From: Diplonema papillatum
Taxonomy: Eukaryota > Euglenozoa > Diplonemea > Diplonemida > Diplonemidae
Length of the DNA stretch: 64,000 nt
Direction of reading: 5' to 3'
NCBI GenBank assembly: GCA_030068145.1
Contig: JAPJBO010000186.1
Span: forward strand, 236,001 to 300,000
Shown here: piece after piece, positions 1-9,585 of the stretch
Layout of the letters: each line of letters starts with the position of its first letter
How positions within the stretch are numbered: the first letter of the stretch is position 1
Position numbers and translations under genes: made by a program
Notes under the pieces: model-generated
The model's input: the letters and a program-made list of their open reading frames with translations, nothing else
Databases searched by the model: none
Told to the model about the DNA's origin: nothing

Positions 1-2
1 GA

Positions 3-128
3 ATGAGTCAGCATGTCCAAAAAAAGCATCCTGCTCTCTTCGATGAGCCTCTTCGATGCAAGCTGTGCTGGAGAAAGCTTGGATCAAAGGGTGCGTGGAC
101 ACGGCACATCCGCCAGCACATGACATAA
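3..128 (+). CDS. C2H2 zinc-finger protein, C-terminal end (partial, runs off the window)
   Basis: The frame is open from the window edge to TAA at 126-128 and encodes about 41 residues. The last part reads C-K-L-C, then 12 residues, then H-I-R-Q-H: a canonical C2H2 finger (C-x2-C-x12-H-x3-H). Just before it, H-V-Q-K-K-H is spaced like the closing histidines of a preceding finger (H-x4-H). This looks like the 3' end of a tandem-finger gene whose 5' part lies outside the window. C2H2 fingers usually bind DNA or RNA; the target cannot be told. An ATG at position 3 exists but is probably internal. It is on the plus strand, unlike the host genes from 21 kb on. The match is short, so a chance finger in noncoding DNA remains possible. 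Confidence 0.55.
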   Translation: MSQHVQKKHPALFDEPLRCKLCWRKLGSKGAWTRHIRQHMT

Positions 129-2084
129 CTTGCTCTGATCGAAGACTTGATCTGTCCTTCCTTCCTTTGTAAGTTCCCACAAAGTTATGCTATGTTTGTT
201 TTATCGCCGGTTGTTCTCGAGTTCTTTTTCTCCTTGTTGTTGTCCACCTGCTGACGCAAAATCCAGACCGCCGCCACAAGAAATCCCCTACAGTCTGCAG
301 TTTGGGGGTCCACACAACGGTGGATAACGGTGGAACCCCACGATCTGTCAAGTTCCGATTCACTGCTGTTGCACTACATAGAGTCTAACAATCAAGAAAA
401 GGTAGACACAGCAAAAAACCCCAATACAAAACCATGGCCCCAGTAACAAGCGAAACTGGCCCAACCCCATGAGAGAAGGGCACTGGGAGTCGTATTCTGA
501 GGTAATTCAATCAACAAACATAATCCAGAGGGGGTTGAGGTTCAAAAGGAACATGTTGCATTCCAAAAGAAACAAGGCCGGTCCAGAATACCGATGAGAA
601 CCAAGGTATTTCCACCGAAATCCCCTGTTTCCACACCCGCTTTGCGGGTGTCACATGCCCTTTGCGGGTGTGGCACATGCCCTTTGCGGGTGTGGCACAT
701 GCCCTTTGCGGGTGTGACCACACCCTCTCCTAGGACCTCCCGATCCACTCCAGCTCAGAGGCTGGAGTTCACCGTGCACCTTGGAGCGGTCACCACCCTG
801 CTGCACACAGGCCCTGCAGGAGGGGGGGGGGGGACCCACCCACCCTCGTTGCCGTCCGGCTGACAACGATGCCAAGTTTAGGGGCCTTAGCATCAGCACT
901 GGGGGGGGGGCCTCCGTACAACCGCGTCCGAGCAAAACCAGCTAAAACGCTGACTGCGACTCGCTAGAACGCACCGACTCGTCTTCTTTTTGGGGTGAAC
1001 GTTTTTTTTCCAAAGCGGGAAACCCCCGCAAAGCACACACGTGGATTTCCTGGATTGGAGTGGGGTCCTATTAGAAAGGTGCGAGTAAGGTTTCGCAGGG
1101 AGGTTGACAAGAAGCAGTATGCGCGGACGACCGCATCGTTTGATATACAAAACATTCACGCGGACCCAGGCACGCATGACACATACGTACCGACATACGT
1201 GATATTGTACGCACATGCGCTACGTGAGCACTGACGCACTGGCAGGGCTTGCACCGACTTGAAGTCGTGTGCTATCACTCGATTGACCTGTTTCATCCAC
1301 ACACCGCTGCTATTGCTAGCGTTGGTTCATATCTCGGTCAATTGTATCCACCTCGACCCCGCGGTTTTAAGGCCACGGAGTTGAATCGAGTTGGATTCTT
1401 CGGACATGTATTAGCAATGGAGTTACCATTGTTATCCAACTGGGCCCAAAAGGCACCTGGCCAGATATGCCGGCACTGGGATGACCGATTCATTTGCATT
1501 CCCTCCATGTCTTTCAAGCATGTGGTATGTCAGTCATACTCATTCTAATCGGCATCCCTCCTCTTGAATCGCGAACGATCCCGTGGAATGTTAACACCGC
1601 CAGTTGAGAGTATCGAGGCGAGGTCGCCTATCTTCGTGAACCCGGCCCTCTTGCCTTGGCACTGACCCAGTGGTTCTTCACGGACAGGCAGAATGCTTTG
1701 TGATAAAAAATGGCACAAGCTGAGGTGGGCGGCGTGGAATGGAGTATCCACAGAGGACGAGAGTCCCGCATCCTCGCCGCCCAGCAGAGACTGTCTACCA
1801 CCAGGCCACAGAAAAGAGCATTGAAACCTTTTTGAGTACACGTGAGCCACGTGGGTTTTTTCGCAGACACCTTTTTACTGAGGGGCAGACAAATCAAGCT
1901 TTGCGTGCTGCGGTGGACCGGCGCGCACACTTGCGACTTCTAATAAACTACTGTTGGTTGACTGAATTCAAAACGCCTACGCAACGGTGTTGCACTGCCT
2001 TCTTTTGACCAATGAGAAGGAAAGGGGGTATTGGTTGGTGTTGAATTTGTTTGCTTTCCGCACGCTCTCGTGCGGATGGGTGGG
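129..2084. other. Gene-free stretch with short repeats
   Basis: No convincing gene. It holds the 22-bp tandem repeat at 637-720, G-runs near 823-833 and 901-910, and a copy at about 1370-1475 of a dispersed repeat (core GGAGTTGAATCGAGTTGGAT) seen again at 30520-30625 and inverted at about 49000-49090. Open frames here have no recognisable domain. Confidence 0.6.
637..720 (+). repeat. 22-bp tandem repeat (about 4 units), unit CCCTTTGCGGGTGTGGCACATG
   Basis: Nearly identical 22-bp units follow each other at 637, 658, 680 and 702 (first and last imperfect). CCCGC and GCGGG inside a unit can pair as a small hairpin. The array is followed by CCAGCTCAGAGGCTGGAGTT, which belongs to the hairpin repeat family found again at 16.1, 35.4 and 63.7 kb. 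Confidence 0.85.
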
Positions 2085-2365
2085 TGCGAGTGTTGCGGAA
2101 CCGTTTTAACGCGGTGCCTCCCTTCACGAAAGTACGACCACGCTCATATATGGCTAGGTGACGGCCGATGCACCCCCGGGCTGAGAGTGGGGTTCTCTGT
2201 TCTCTTCTGTTTGCGTGATGCTTCGAGCAGCAGCTGGCTATTGCTTCGTTTGCGGCTACGCAATCGCCGCAGCGTCCTAGTCTGTGAGCTGTGCAGAAAT
2301 ACATCCGCGGCCTTAGACCATCCGATCCGTGATGATGCTGCTCGAGGCGACAGCAAGGTGTATGC
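2085..2365 (-). pseudogene. 5'-truncated 3' end of an (AC)n-linked non-LTR retrotransposon (element 1 subfamily)
   Basis: On the minus strand this encodes the C-terminal Cys/His modules of element 1 ORF2, including CTAHRLGRCGDC and CCSKHH, then the characteristic ending (G-A-S-A-V-T, stop at plus 2155-2157), reached only after a small frameshift. It continues through the same 3' UTR, with CGTGGTCGTACTTTCGTGAA and GGGAGGCACC. It is flanked on its 5' side by AC-rich DNA (about 2358-2395 in plus coordinates) and on its 3' side by degenerate AC-like sequence (about 2070-2090). The 5' truncation is typical of target-primed reverse transcription. It is a dead copy. Confidence 0.88.
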
Positions 2366-3112
2366 AAGTGTGCGTGTGTGCAGTTGGCCCGCCGGTATTT
2401 CGACTGTTTCGTGTTCTAAGAAGCAGGTGTTTTTCGGTCACCAGTTGACAGTCGTTCACAACACAACGTGGGGCCCGCAAGATTTGAATTGGTTGGACTT
2501 TGAAATTGGTTGTTTCCGCAACGCTCTCGTGTGTGCGCGATTCACCCAATCATTTGTTTTTCATTATATGAACCAATTCACCTCCTGCCCCAATCGAACG
2601 TTGTCGAGCGTAGTATACCACTACGCAGTGCATACGTACTAGCAGAGGAGGACACGACGTAGCTATACAGGCTGTAGGTGGTACGTATATACCACTGTGT
2701 AGCAGCGTAGCATGTTTCGTAGAGCGTATTCGAGCTGAGGTTGAAGTCGAGCTTGCTAGAACGGAATCGTGTGGGATCGTCGCGCGCTTTCAGGGGGGAA
2801 TAGGTGAACTGGTTCACGTTATTATGTTTGAGCACGTTTTCGTTTCCCATAGTATTGGTGCTACGTTGCTGCAAATCCATTCGAAAATGCTTCAAGGCTG
2901 CGCTGGCAGTCTCGGCACACCTCGCTCTGCACCGACAGAAGACTGATAAGACTGGCGTGTGGGCATGTGTGTGCCGGTTGATCGACTTCTCTTCTTCGTT
3001 GCCCCGATGTATTTTGCGGTTGGGATTCTGGTCAGCCACCAGCACACGACACGGTGTTCACGCCTTTTAGACTGGTTCCTATTTTATTCTTCACGCGACA
3101 TCGCAACCTACC

Positions 3113-3378
3113 AGGTACCGTGCTACACAGGGAGCCAAGCTTCACGTGTTCCGCGGTACTGCAGAGCCACGGGCCTACGGGTCAAGTGGCTACCGATTTC
3201 TCGAACTAAAGCATCAAGGCGTGGAGTACCTTGGGGCTTGGTGCTCGCGCTGAACACAAACTTGTCGAGACGGTCAGCCGCAGGGCAGAGCGGACGGGGT
3301 TGTGGCACTGTGCTGCCTCCGACTCAAGCTTTGCAAGCTGTGGTTGACCGGCACGTTCCTGGACCCGGAGCGGCCTTT
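3113..3378 (+). repeat. Dispersed ~265-bp repeat, copy A
   Basis: The same unit occurs at 4582-4848 and 17327-17592, all on the plus strand. Each starts at GGTACC and ends just before a CT-rich tract. Shared blocks include AGCCAAGCTTCACGTGTTC, GGGCCTACGGGTCAAGTGGC and GACTCAAGCTTTGCAAGCTG. Switching frames, parts of the conceptual translation (KLHVFGG, then HQGVEYLGAW about 30 residues later) recall the K-x-VMVFG ... YLG stretch of non-LTR reverse transcriptases. It may be a decayed retroelement piece, but the resemblance is weak. Confidence 0.7.
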
Positions 3379-3399
3379 TTCTTTTTCTTTTTTTGTACA

Positions 3400-3545
3400 A
3401 GCACCTGCTTTGTAGGAAATGCTTGAGGAGACTGCCAGTTGCGATAGATCAAAGGAGGTAAATGTGCTGTAGCCCACACGAAACACAGGTAAATCTGGGT
3501 TTAGTGGCGGGCGTAAGCGTTCAACAAAAAAGACCCACTTTGTAG
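3400..3545 (-). repeat. Dispersed repeat (AGCATTTCCTACAAAGCAGG family), minus copy
   Basis: This is the reverse complement of 18230-18372 over about 140 bp, at high identity. Shorter pieces with the same core (CCTCAAGCATTTCCTACAAA) recur at about 20580-20640, 21065-21115, 23145-23190, 29755-29800 and 36365-36420. It is a dispersed, often truncated family with no coding capacity that I can see, perhaps SINE-like, though I found no convincing A/B boxes. Confidence 0.7.
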
Positions 3546-4581
3546 TTGTATTGTTTTCTCCCCCTCTAGCCTCCTTCGAAATGAGCACAAGGCAATCCCT
3601 CGAGTATTTCTTCTTCTTTCTTCTTCACACGATGCCGAGTTTCTAGCGCACGCACTTTAGCGCAGTTCGCACCACGTCAGTTACGCTGACGCTTTGCGAC
3701 CTGAGCTTTGGTACCAACTATCAGCTTTTTCACAGCAAATAATAATACGTTTTTCCCAGACTCAACTATTCCCAACACTGAGCGGCAGCCGCATCCTCAG
3801 AGCATGAGCTCTAGACGAATCCCGCATCACAGGCGCTGCAAGCAACGAGAGGAACGGACAAATACGAAGAGGTGTGTCTGAAACAATCTTCATGCATCTC
3901 CTCTTTTTCTAGCTGAGACACCCTCTCACGGGTCCTCCTCCCCAGTACTGCAACACAGCTCGTCACTCGCCCAACCGCGCCTGACGTAAAAGTATTGATG
4001 CAAAATGATCGGTTTGAAAACAGTAAAGTGCAGTGCCATGAAGGCAGGCAAGCACGTTCAGCTGGATTCGGGACGCAAGTGAGACGCCACGGTTTGCGGT
4101 GACGAGCTTCTCATTTCCTCCAACATTTCATGTGTGGTAGCAACGCAAATATCAAGGAGGCATTTGCTAGCTTGGTATGCCATCCGCGACTCTAACATTC
4201 TCCTGCCTCTGTGCCAAGAGATTCATCCAGAATGCTGCTACTCCCTAGGTCTGTGTTGCGAAGGTACCGCGTACTTGCGTGTGTGACAAAAGCGATGACA
4301 TCCACGTGACGAAAACAAGGGTGCCTGGCCTGCGGAATTTAGTTCGACGGAAACGGGATAGAGGGGGGGGGTGTGAAAACAGTACACAAAACGCAAACCA
4401 GTCGGTTTTCCTGTCGTTTGACCCCAAGGTTGCCTGGGTTTCGCCGGGGTTACAGTCACCAAGAAGTATCCCGCAGACTAAAGTTTACGTCAGCGAACAC
4501 AAAAGGCGCAGACAGACCAGTAAGCAGACTTCCCGGATACCTAACCCGTGTGCTGAATGATTTCTTTTTTTCTTCTTTTTT

Positions 4582-4848
4582 AGGTACCAGGGAAAGCCTG
4601 CTACACGGGAGCCAAGCTTCACGTGTTCGGCGGTACTGCAGAGCCACGGGCCTACGGGTCAAGTGGCTATTTCCCAAACTAAAGCATCAAGGCTTGGCGC
4701 ACCTTGGGGCTTGGCGCTCGCGCTGAACACAAGCTCGTCGAGACGGTCAGCCGCAGGGCAGAGCGGACGGGGTTGTGGCACTGCGCGGCCTCCGACTCAA
4801 GCTTTGCAAGCTGTGGTTGACTGTCGCGTTCCTGGACCAGGTGCGGCC
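4582..4848 (+). repeat. Dispersed ~265-bp repeat, copy B
   Basis: This is the second copy of the unit at 3113-3378. It is preceded by a pyrimidine tract ending in TTTTTTAG, which looks like a 3' splice acceptor, and is followed by a CT-rich tract. Confidence 0.75.
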
Positions 4849-5404
4849 TTTTTCTTTTTCTTTCTTCTTCTTCTTTTGCCACGAACAGCAAAGTAGTCCA
4901 GACACGAAGACAACAACAGAGCAATGAAGCCGAAGAGCAGTAAGGAAGAAGAACGGCACGGTATTAATACTTGCACAGCAAAGGCAACGACACGCGGAGA
5001 ACCCCCTGGCGAACGAAGATACTCGGGAGGGGCCGCCCGGTGGCCGGTGCCTATTTCGACGGAGGCTGGAGGGGGGGAAAGACACAGAATGGGTCTTTCT
5101 TCGTTGAACGCTTGACACACCTAACCCTGATTTGCCTGTGTTTCGTGCGGGCTGCAGCACACTTCCTCGTTGCAACTGGTGGCGCCTCGATGGTGTCCAG
5201 CAATGCAGGTGTTTTTTTTTTTTTTTTTCCGACGACAACTAGTGTCAGACTAGCCTACCCGAAGGCAGTTGATTTCTTTAGGCAAGATTACTCTACCGGC
5301 GGAGTTGTTTGGGTTAGCGTCCTTTTTTTGTCTCGCGCCGTCTCTAAAAGAAATGCAGGTGATTTTTTTTTTTTTTTTTTTTTTTTTTTCAAAACAAGAC
5401 CAGG

Positions 5405-5715
5405 GCATTAGCTTGGTTTCCGGCCCATTTTCCAAATTTGGACCGCCAACGGCGTTTTGCGTCCTCACTCAGGAATGGGCTCAGCACAGCGCGACGCGAC
5501 GTATCTTCACGACAATGCTGGGCCCTGAGTGCCTCGGATTGCACATTAGCCACCTCTGCCGGGGGCCTGGGTGATGGCGGAGTGCCATTTTTTTTTTTTT
5601 GCGTTTATTGTGGTTTAGAGGTTCGGTGTTTTAGGGTCTCCGGTTGACCATTGAGGCTGTGAGGCGGGTGGTATGAGGGTAGTAGGCATGCTTATACACT
5701 TTAACTACGGCTAGC
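5405..5715 (+). repeat. Composite dispersed repeat (two adjacent families)
   Basis: 5405-5600 recurs at 44465-44665 and, inverted, at about 60885-61060 (core CTCACTCAGGAATGGGCTCA). 5600-5715 recurs at 19999-20118 and weakly at 38968-39030 (core TTTATTGTGGTTTAGAGGTT). A third family (CCCCGCCGGCTTTTTCCAAA) at 5880-5970 recurs at about 44700-44765 and inverted at 60465-60530. No coding potential recognised. Confidence 0.75.
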
Positions 5716-6141
5716 CATGTTTGTAAGTGTTGCGACCGACACCAAGAAGAAATTCGCTTTGAATTTAGCCTTGGGCCCCCCACGCGCATGCATGTTGAGC
5801 AGGGGTTGCCATGCAGCTCGTATCGGTCTGTAGTATGCGTTCTTACTTTTTTTTAGGTTGAGGAGGACGTGCGGTGGGGAGGGTTTTTCTTCTTTTTCCC
5901 CGCCGGCTTTTTCCAAATTTTGGACTGACAGTCCAAATGTGGATATAGAAGCTAATCCCCTGAACAATACCAGAACTCGGTACGGCTCGCGCCCCATCCT
6001 CTCAAACGCGGGACCAGCGTTCTCCTTCGAGTTTGCAATTCATTGTTAAAGCAGCACTTCAGAATCTTCAACTAACCGTTGGAAGCTGGGACGAGAAAAT
6101 CTTAGTTCAACCACTTAAGGACGGAGGGAAATTGCAAGAAC

Positions 6142-6362
6142 GTGCTTGGAATGGATGTGGCTCAACACCGTCCACCAGTTCAAGATCGACCTCCCGAGCG
6201 ACTGCCCCTCGTCGCAGAACTCCCGGTGGGGAAATTCAAGAACAAGCTCGCGGCGCGAAAGCGCAGCATTCAAAAAATGGAGCTGGATATCACCCAGCCT
6301 GGCATCATCGTCTTCGTCCGCATCGAGATCGTCTTCGGACGACGTTATCGAGTAACACCAGC
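6142..6362 (+). pseudogene. Coding-like fragment of unknown gene, plus-strand copy
   Basis: About 200 bp are repeated in inverted orientation at 7722-7915. The two copies share a stretch readable as A-A-R-K-R-S followed by M-E-L-D-I, and in another frame the ending S-S-S-D-D-V-I followed by a stop. Because different frames are conserved in different parts, both copies look like decayed fragments of one coding sequence. Family not recognised. Confidence 0.45.
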
Positions 6363-6654
6363 CTTTGACAATGCAAGCCTACCCCTTGTGGTACCTGGCG
6401 GCGCCGCCGTAAGGTCTCCTGCATCCCTGGACGCAAGCGTCCCGAAGAAGAGATCCGAACACGCAAGAATGAAAGGTACGTCAGAATAAACAGGCTACCG
6501 TCTCGAGAAAGATGGGTTCCCTGGACCCCAAAAAGGGCCAATGAGGACCAAAAAGGCAGATACGGAACCTTTTCGCGTCTTTTTTCCCGACGTTTTCGTC
6601 TCGTTGTCTAGTAGCAAGGAGGGCCTCAATGTAGCACAGGTAGTCTGCGTAAGC

Positions 6655-6840
6655 ATCCATATGAGGACGTCTCAAAAATACCTTAGAAATTGTCCTAAAA
6701 TTCGATTTTATGGGGTTTGTGTCCCCAAGCAGGTATGGCAGCACGTCGGAGAAAGTCTATACTGATGGCAACGCCTGGTCGCAAATTAACAATGGGCACA
6801 ATTTCTGAGGTATTTTTGAGACGTACTCATATAAGTGGGG
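6655..6840. repeat. Imperfect inverted repeat (MITE-like hairpin)
   Basis: The left arm near 6657-6697 (GACGTCTCAAAAATACCT) is the near reverse complement of the right arm near 6795-6838 (AGGTATTTTTGAGACGTACT), about 40 bp per arm around a ~100-bp loop. This fits a non-autonomous inverted-repeat element; target-site duplications are not obvious. Confidence 0.65.
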
Positions 6841-6892
6841 AGACTCTGAAGAAAGAGGTCTGGACACGCAATGCAGGTTCCTCGGAACATAA

Positions 6893-7200
6893 TATTATCG
6901 GCTCCGTCCCAAGAAAAAGATGGGATCGACACGCACTGGTATATTTAGACTGATTCGTGTATTTTTCCGAAGCCGGTGCGTTTTGAGTCTCCGATGTGAG
7001 GCGGGTGCTCTTTTTTTTGATTGGATCTGATGCTGGAACATAGGTATCGTAACAAAACAGGCATTGATTGCATGGTTCCGCCTCGAGAAAATATGTCTCG
7101 AGACGCACTGGTATATCTAAGACTGATTCGTGCATTTTTTTTTTCTTCGAAGCCCGGTGTTTTTGAGTCTTCGGTGACAGTTGAGGGGCTTTTCTTTCTT
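6893..7200. repeat. Tandem duplication of ~180 bp
   Basis: Two diverged copies begin at about 6893 and 7073, sharing GACGCACTGGTATAT, AGACTGATTCGTG and GTTTTTGAGTCT-type blocks. A third, shorter match begins near 7280. No gene recognised. Confidence 0.6.
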
Positions 7201-7721
7201 TTTTTGAAGTGAAAGTTCGCTTTTTTGGTTGGATCTTACTTCTGTGGGAACTTAGGTAGCACAACAAACAGGCATTTCGTCACGCGTTTCCGCCTCGAGA
7301 GAAAAGATATGTCTCCGAGGGGTGCACGTGTTGCGAGAACGGGGGCAAAAAATCTTAGTTTAGCGGGGGGAGGAACACTAGAACATCCAGGAGGGGTAAG
7401 CTGAACCCACCAACGCAATAACAGGCGACCAGGTTAACTGATCAAAATGATGCGGAAAGAAAGAGAAGGCCGCAGCTATTTGTATGCTCGAGAGAAAAAG
7501 TGGTTTTCTGGCACGAGTTCTTTTCCGGTGTGACACGAGCAGGGCGTAGTAGAGCGAACAACCATGGGTGTTTCTACCGCTGAGCGCGACTCGTCTGAGC
7601 TCGAGGGGCTGCGCGCACAAGGAAATGCCACACGCAGGCCTCCCACACCCGGTCACTAGCAGTGTGAACTTGAAATGCATGGGAACAACCATGGGTAGGC
7701 TTGCATTGCCATAGGCTAGGG

Positions 7722-7915
7722 TTACTTGATAACGTCGTCCGAAGACGATCTCAATGTGATGGACGTTGATGATGACGAGAACCGGCTGGTGATATCCAGC
7801 TCCATTCTGTGAACGCTGCGCTTTCGCGCCGCGTGCTTTTTCTTGGATTTCCCCGCCGGCAGCTCTGCCAAGGCAGTCGCTCGGGGGGACGATCTCGATG
7901 TGGACAAGTAGCCCT
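7722..7915 (-). pseudogene. Coding-like fragment of unknown gene, inverted copy
   Basis: Inverted partner of 6142-6362. On the minus strand it reads A-A-R-K-R-S-V-H-R-M-E-L-D-I and ends S-S-S-D-D-V-I-K with a stop. It lies just upstream of the (CA)n tract of element 1. Function unknown. Confidence 0.45.
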
Positions 7916-8089
7916 TCCCTCCCGAGTCTAAACCAATGCTCCTTCGGTCTTCTTTCTTCATCATTTCGCATCACTTCTCTGCTAAGCACACTTCCTGCTC
8001 TATCATTTCGAATATTGTTGCGATAGTGGGGAGCCACCGGCATGCCGATGAACACCACACGATGCTCTTTCATTTAAACCCGACCTGTG

Positions 8090-8262
<173 letters not shown>

Positions 8263-8304
8263 GGGGAAAACCATAACGCACTCAACACATACTCAAACGG
8301 TAAA

Positions 8305-9540
8305 ATGACTACGAACAACCTCCACGCGGTCCCCCTGGGGCCCGAGGGAATACCCTCGGGCAGCGAAAGGTTCGAAGCCGAAGTGCGTGTGGTGCACCTA
8401 CCCGAAACCCGTGCATACACTCTGCGTCTTGAGACGTTGAAGGGGCGGGTAGGTGCGTACGAGCGCCTGGTCGAGCAGCTTGGGTGGGCTGGGGCCAGAG
8501 TGCGGATAAAGAAGGGAGTCGCGCACATCGAGGCGACGGAGCCACCACCAGTTGCCAAGGTGCGCGTTGGCGAGGAGGAAGGCGAAATCGTCGACGTCGA
8601 GGCGCGCGACCGGGCCCGGCAAGAGGCGCACCGACAGGAGCGCATCCAGCGAACCCGCCAAGAGCTGGACAGCCTCGCCGCTGCAGGACCGCCGAAACGC
8701 CTGCCGGACAACGGGGCCCCCAGGGGACCCACGTACTCCAAGCCCGAGTTCCTCGCCGAGTTCGGGAAGAAGAAGGGGGAAGACGAGTGGCGCTGGGCGC
8801 TCAAAGCGCATGAAGAAGTGCGGAAGAGGCAGCTGACGAGACTGCGGGAGCAGCTGAAGGAGCTGTCCCCGACGGACGACGCGGAGATGCGAGAAGAGAG
8901 GCGCGAGCAGGGGAACCAGGACGAGACGGCAGCGGCCTGGGAAGCCTGGGCGCAGCAGCAGAGCAGGCAGCGAGAGGCCTGGCAGAAGGAGCGAACTGCC
9001 GCGCGAGAGGCTTGGGAGGGCGCGTTCGAAAAGCGCTTCCGAAGCTGGGCTGACGCCCAGACGCAGATAGCCACCAAGCGCGAAGACAACGCCTACACGC
9101 GCCAGATAGGGTGGATGGCGGAGACGGAGCAGAAGCTGGACCGTATTACGCAGGAGATGTGCGCCAGAATCGACTCAGCGCTTGGGAGAATTGCACAGGT
9201 CGCACAGCAATCTGCCGCCGCAGGCGTGCCCGCGCGGACAGACGAGCCCGTACCTGCAATCCAACCGACTCCACCCCCTGCCGAGCCGCCGGTACCTTTA
9301 GCCGAAAACGCCGCGCAGGAGCCCCTCCCGGCCCAGCCCCTCACCACAGCTTCCAAAAAAGGGAAGAAAGCTAAGAAGGAGGCTGACGAAAAGGAGCTGG
9401 CCGAGCAGTTGAAGCAGCTCAACGAAGCTACAAAGAGACCGGTCGCCGGAAAGGCGAAGGGCGGGAAAGGCGGGGGTAAGCAGCAGCTCCTGACTGACAT
9501 GGTGTCAACCAACCGCTACAGCCCCATCGATAAAAAGTAG
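8305..9540 (+). CDS. Element 1 ORF1 protein (coiled-coil, nucleic-acid-binding type)
   Basis: 411 residues from the first ATG after the CA tract (AAAATGACT) to TAG at 9538-9540. The frame is also open upstream through the microsatellite, but that part is surely noncoding. The middle (about residues 100-300) is rich in E, R, Q, A and W in heptad-like order, suggesting a long coiled coil. The end is Pro/Ala-rich, then Lys/Gly-rich (KAKGGKGGGK), as expected for a basic RNA-binding tail. I see no CCHC knuckles. By position it should be the RNA-binding chaperone of the ribonucleoprotein. Its stop is in the same frame as ORF2, with no second stop between them. Confidence 0.85.
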   Translation: MTTNNLHAVPLGPEGIPSGSERFEAEVRVVHLPETRAYTLRLETLKGRVGAYERLVEQLGWAGARVRIKKGVAHIEATEPPPVAKVRVGEEEGEIVDVEARDRARQEAHRQERIQRTRQELDSLAAAGPPKRLPDNGAPRGPTYSKPEFLAEFGKKKGEDEWRWALKAHEEVRKRQLTRLREQLKELSPTDDAEMREERREQGNQDETAAAWEAWAQQQSRQREAWQKERTAAREAWEGAFEKRFRSWADAQTQIATKREDNAYTRQIGWMAETEQKLDRITQEMCARIDSALGRIAQVAQQSAAAGVPARTDEPVPAIQPTPPPAEPPVPLAENAAQEPLPAQPLTTASKKGKKAKKEADEKELAEQLKQLNEATKRPVAGKAKGGKGGGKQQLLTDMVSTNRYSPIDKK

Positions 9541-9585
9541 GGGGCTGGGCGTGCCGGACAAGAACTGACACCAAGCAAGGAAAAC

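Noticed and set aside
2031..2642. 203-residue plus-strand open frame
   Set aside because: It is antisense to the truncated retrotransposon end, whose coding strand is clearly minus.
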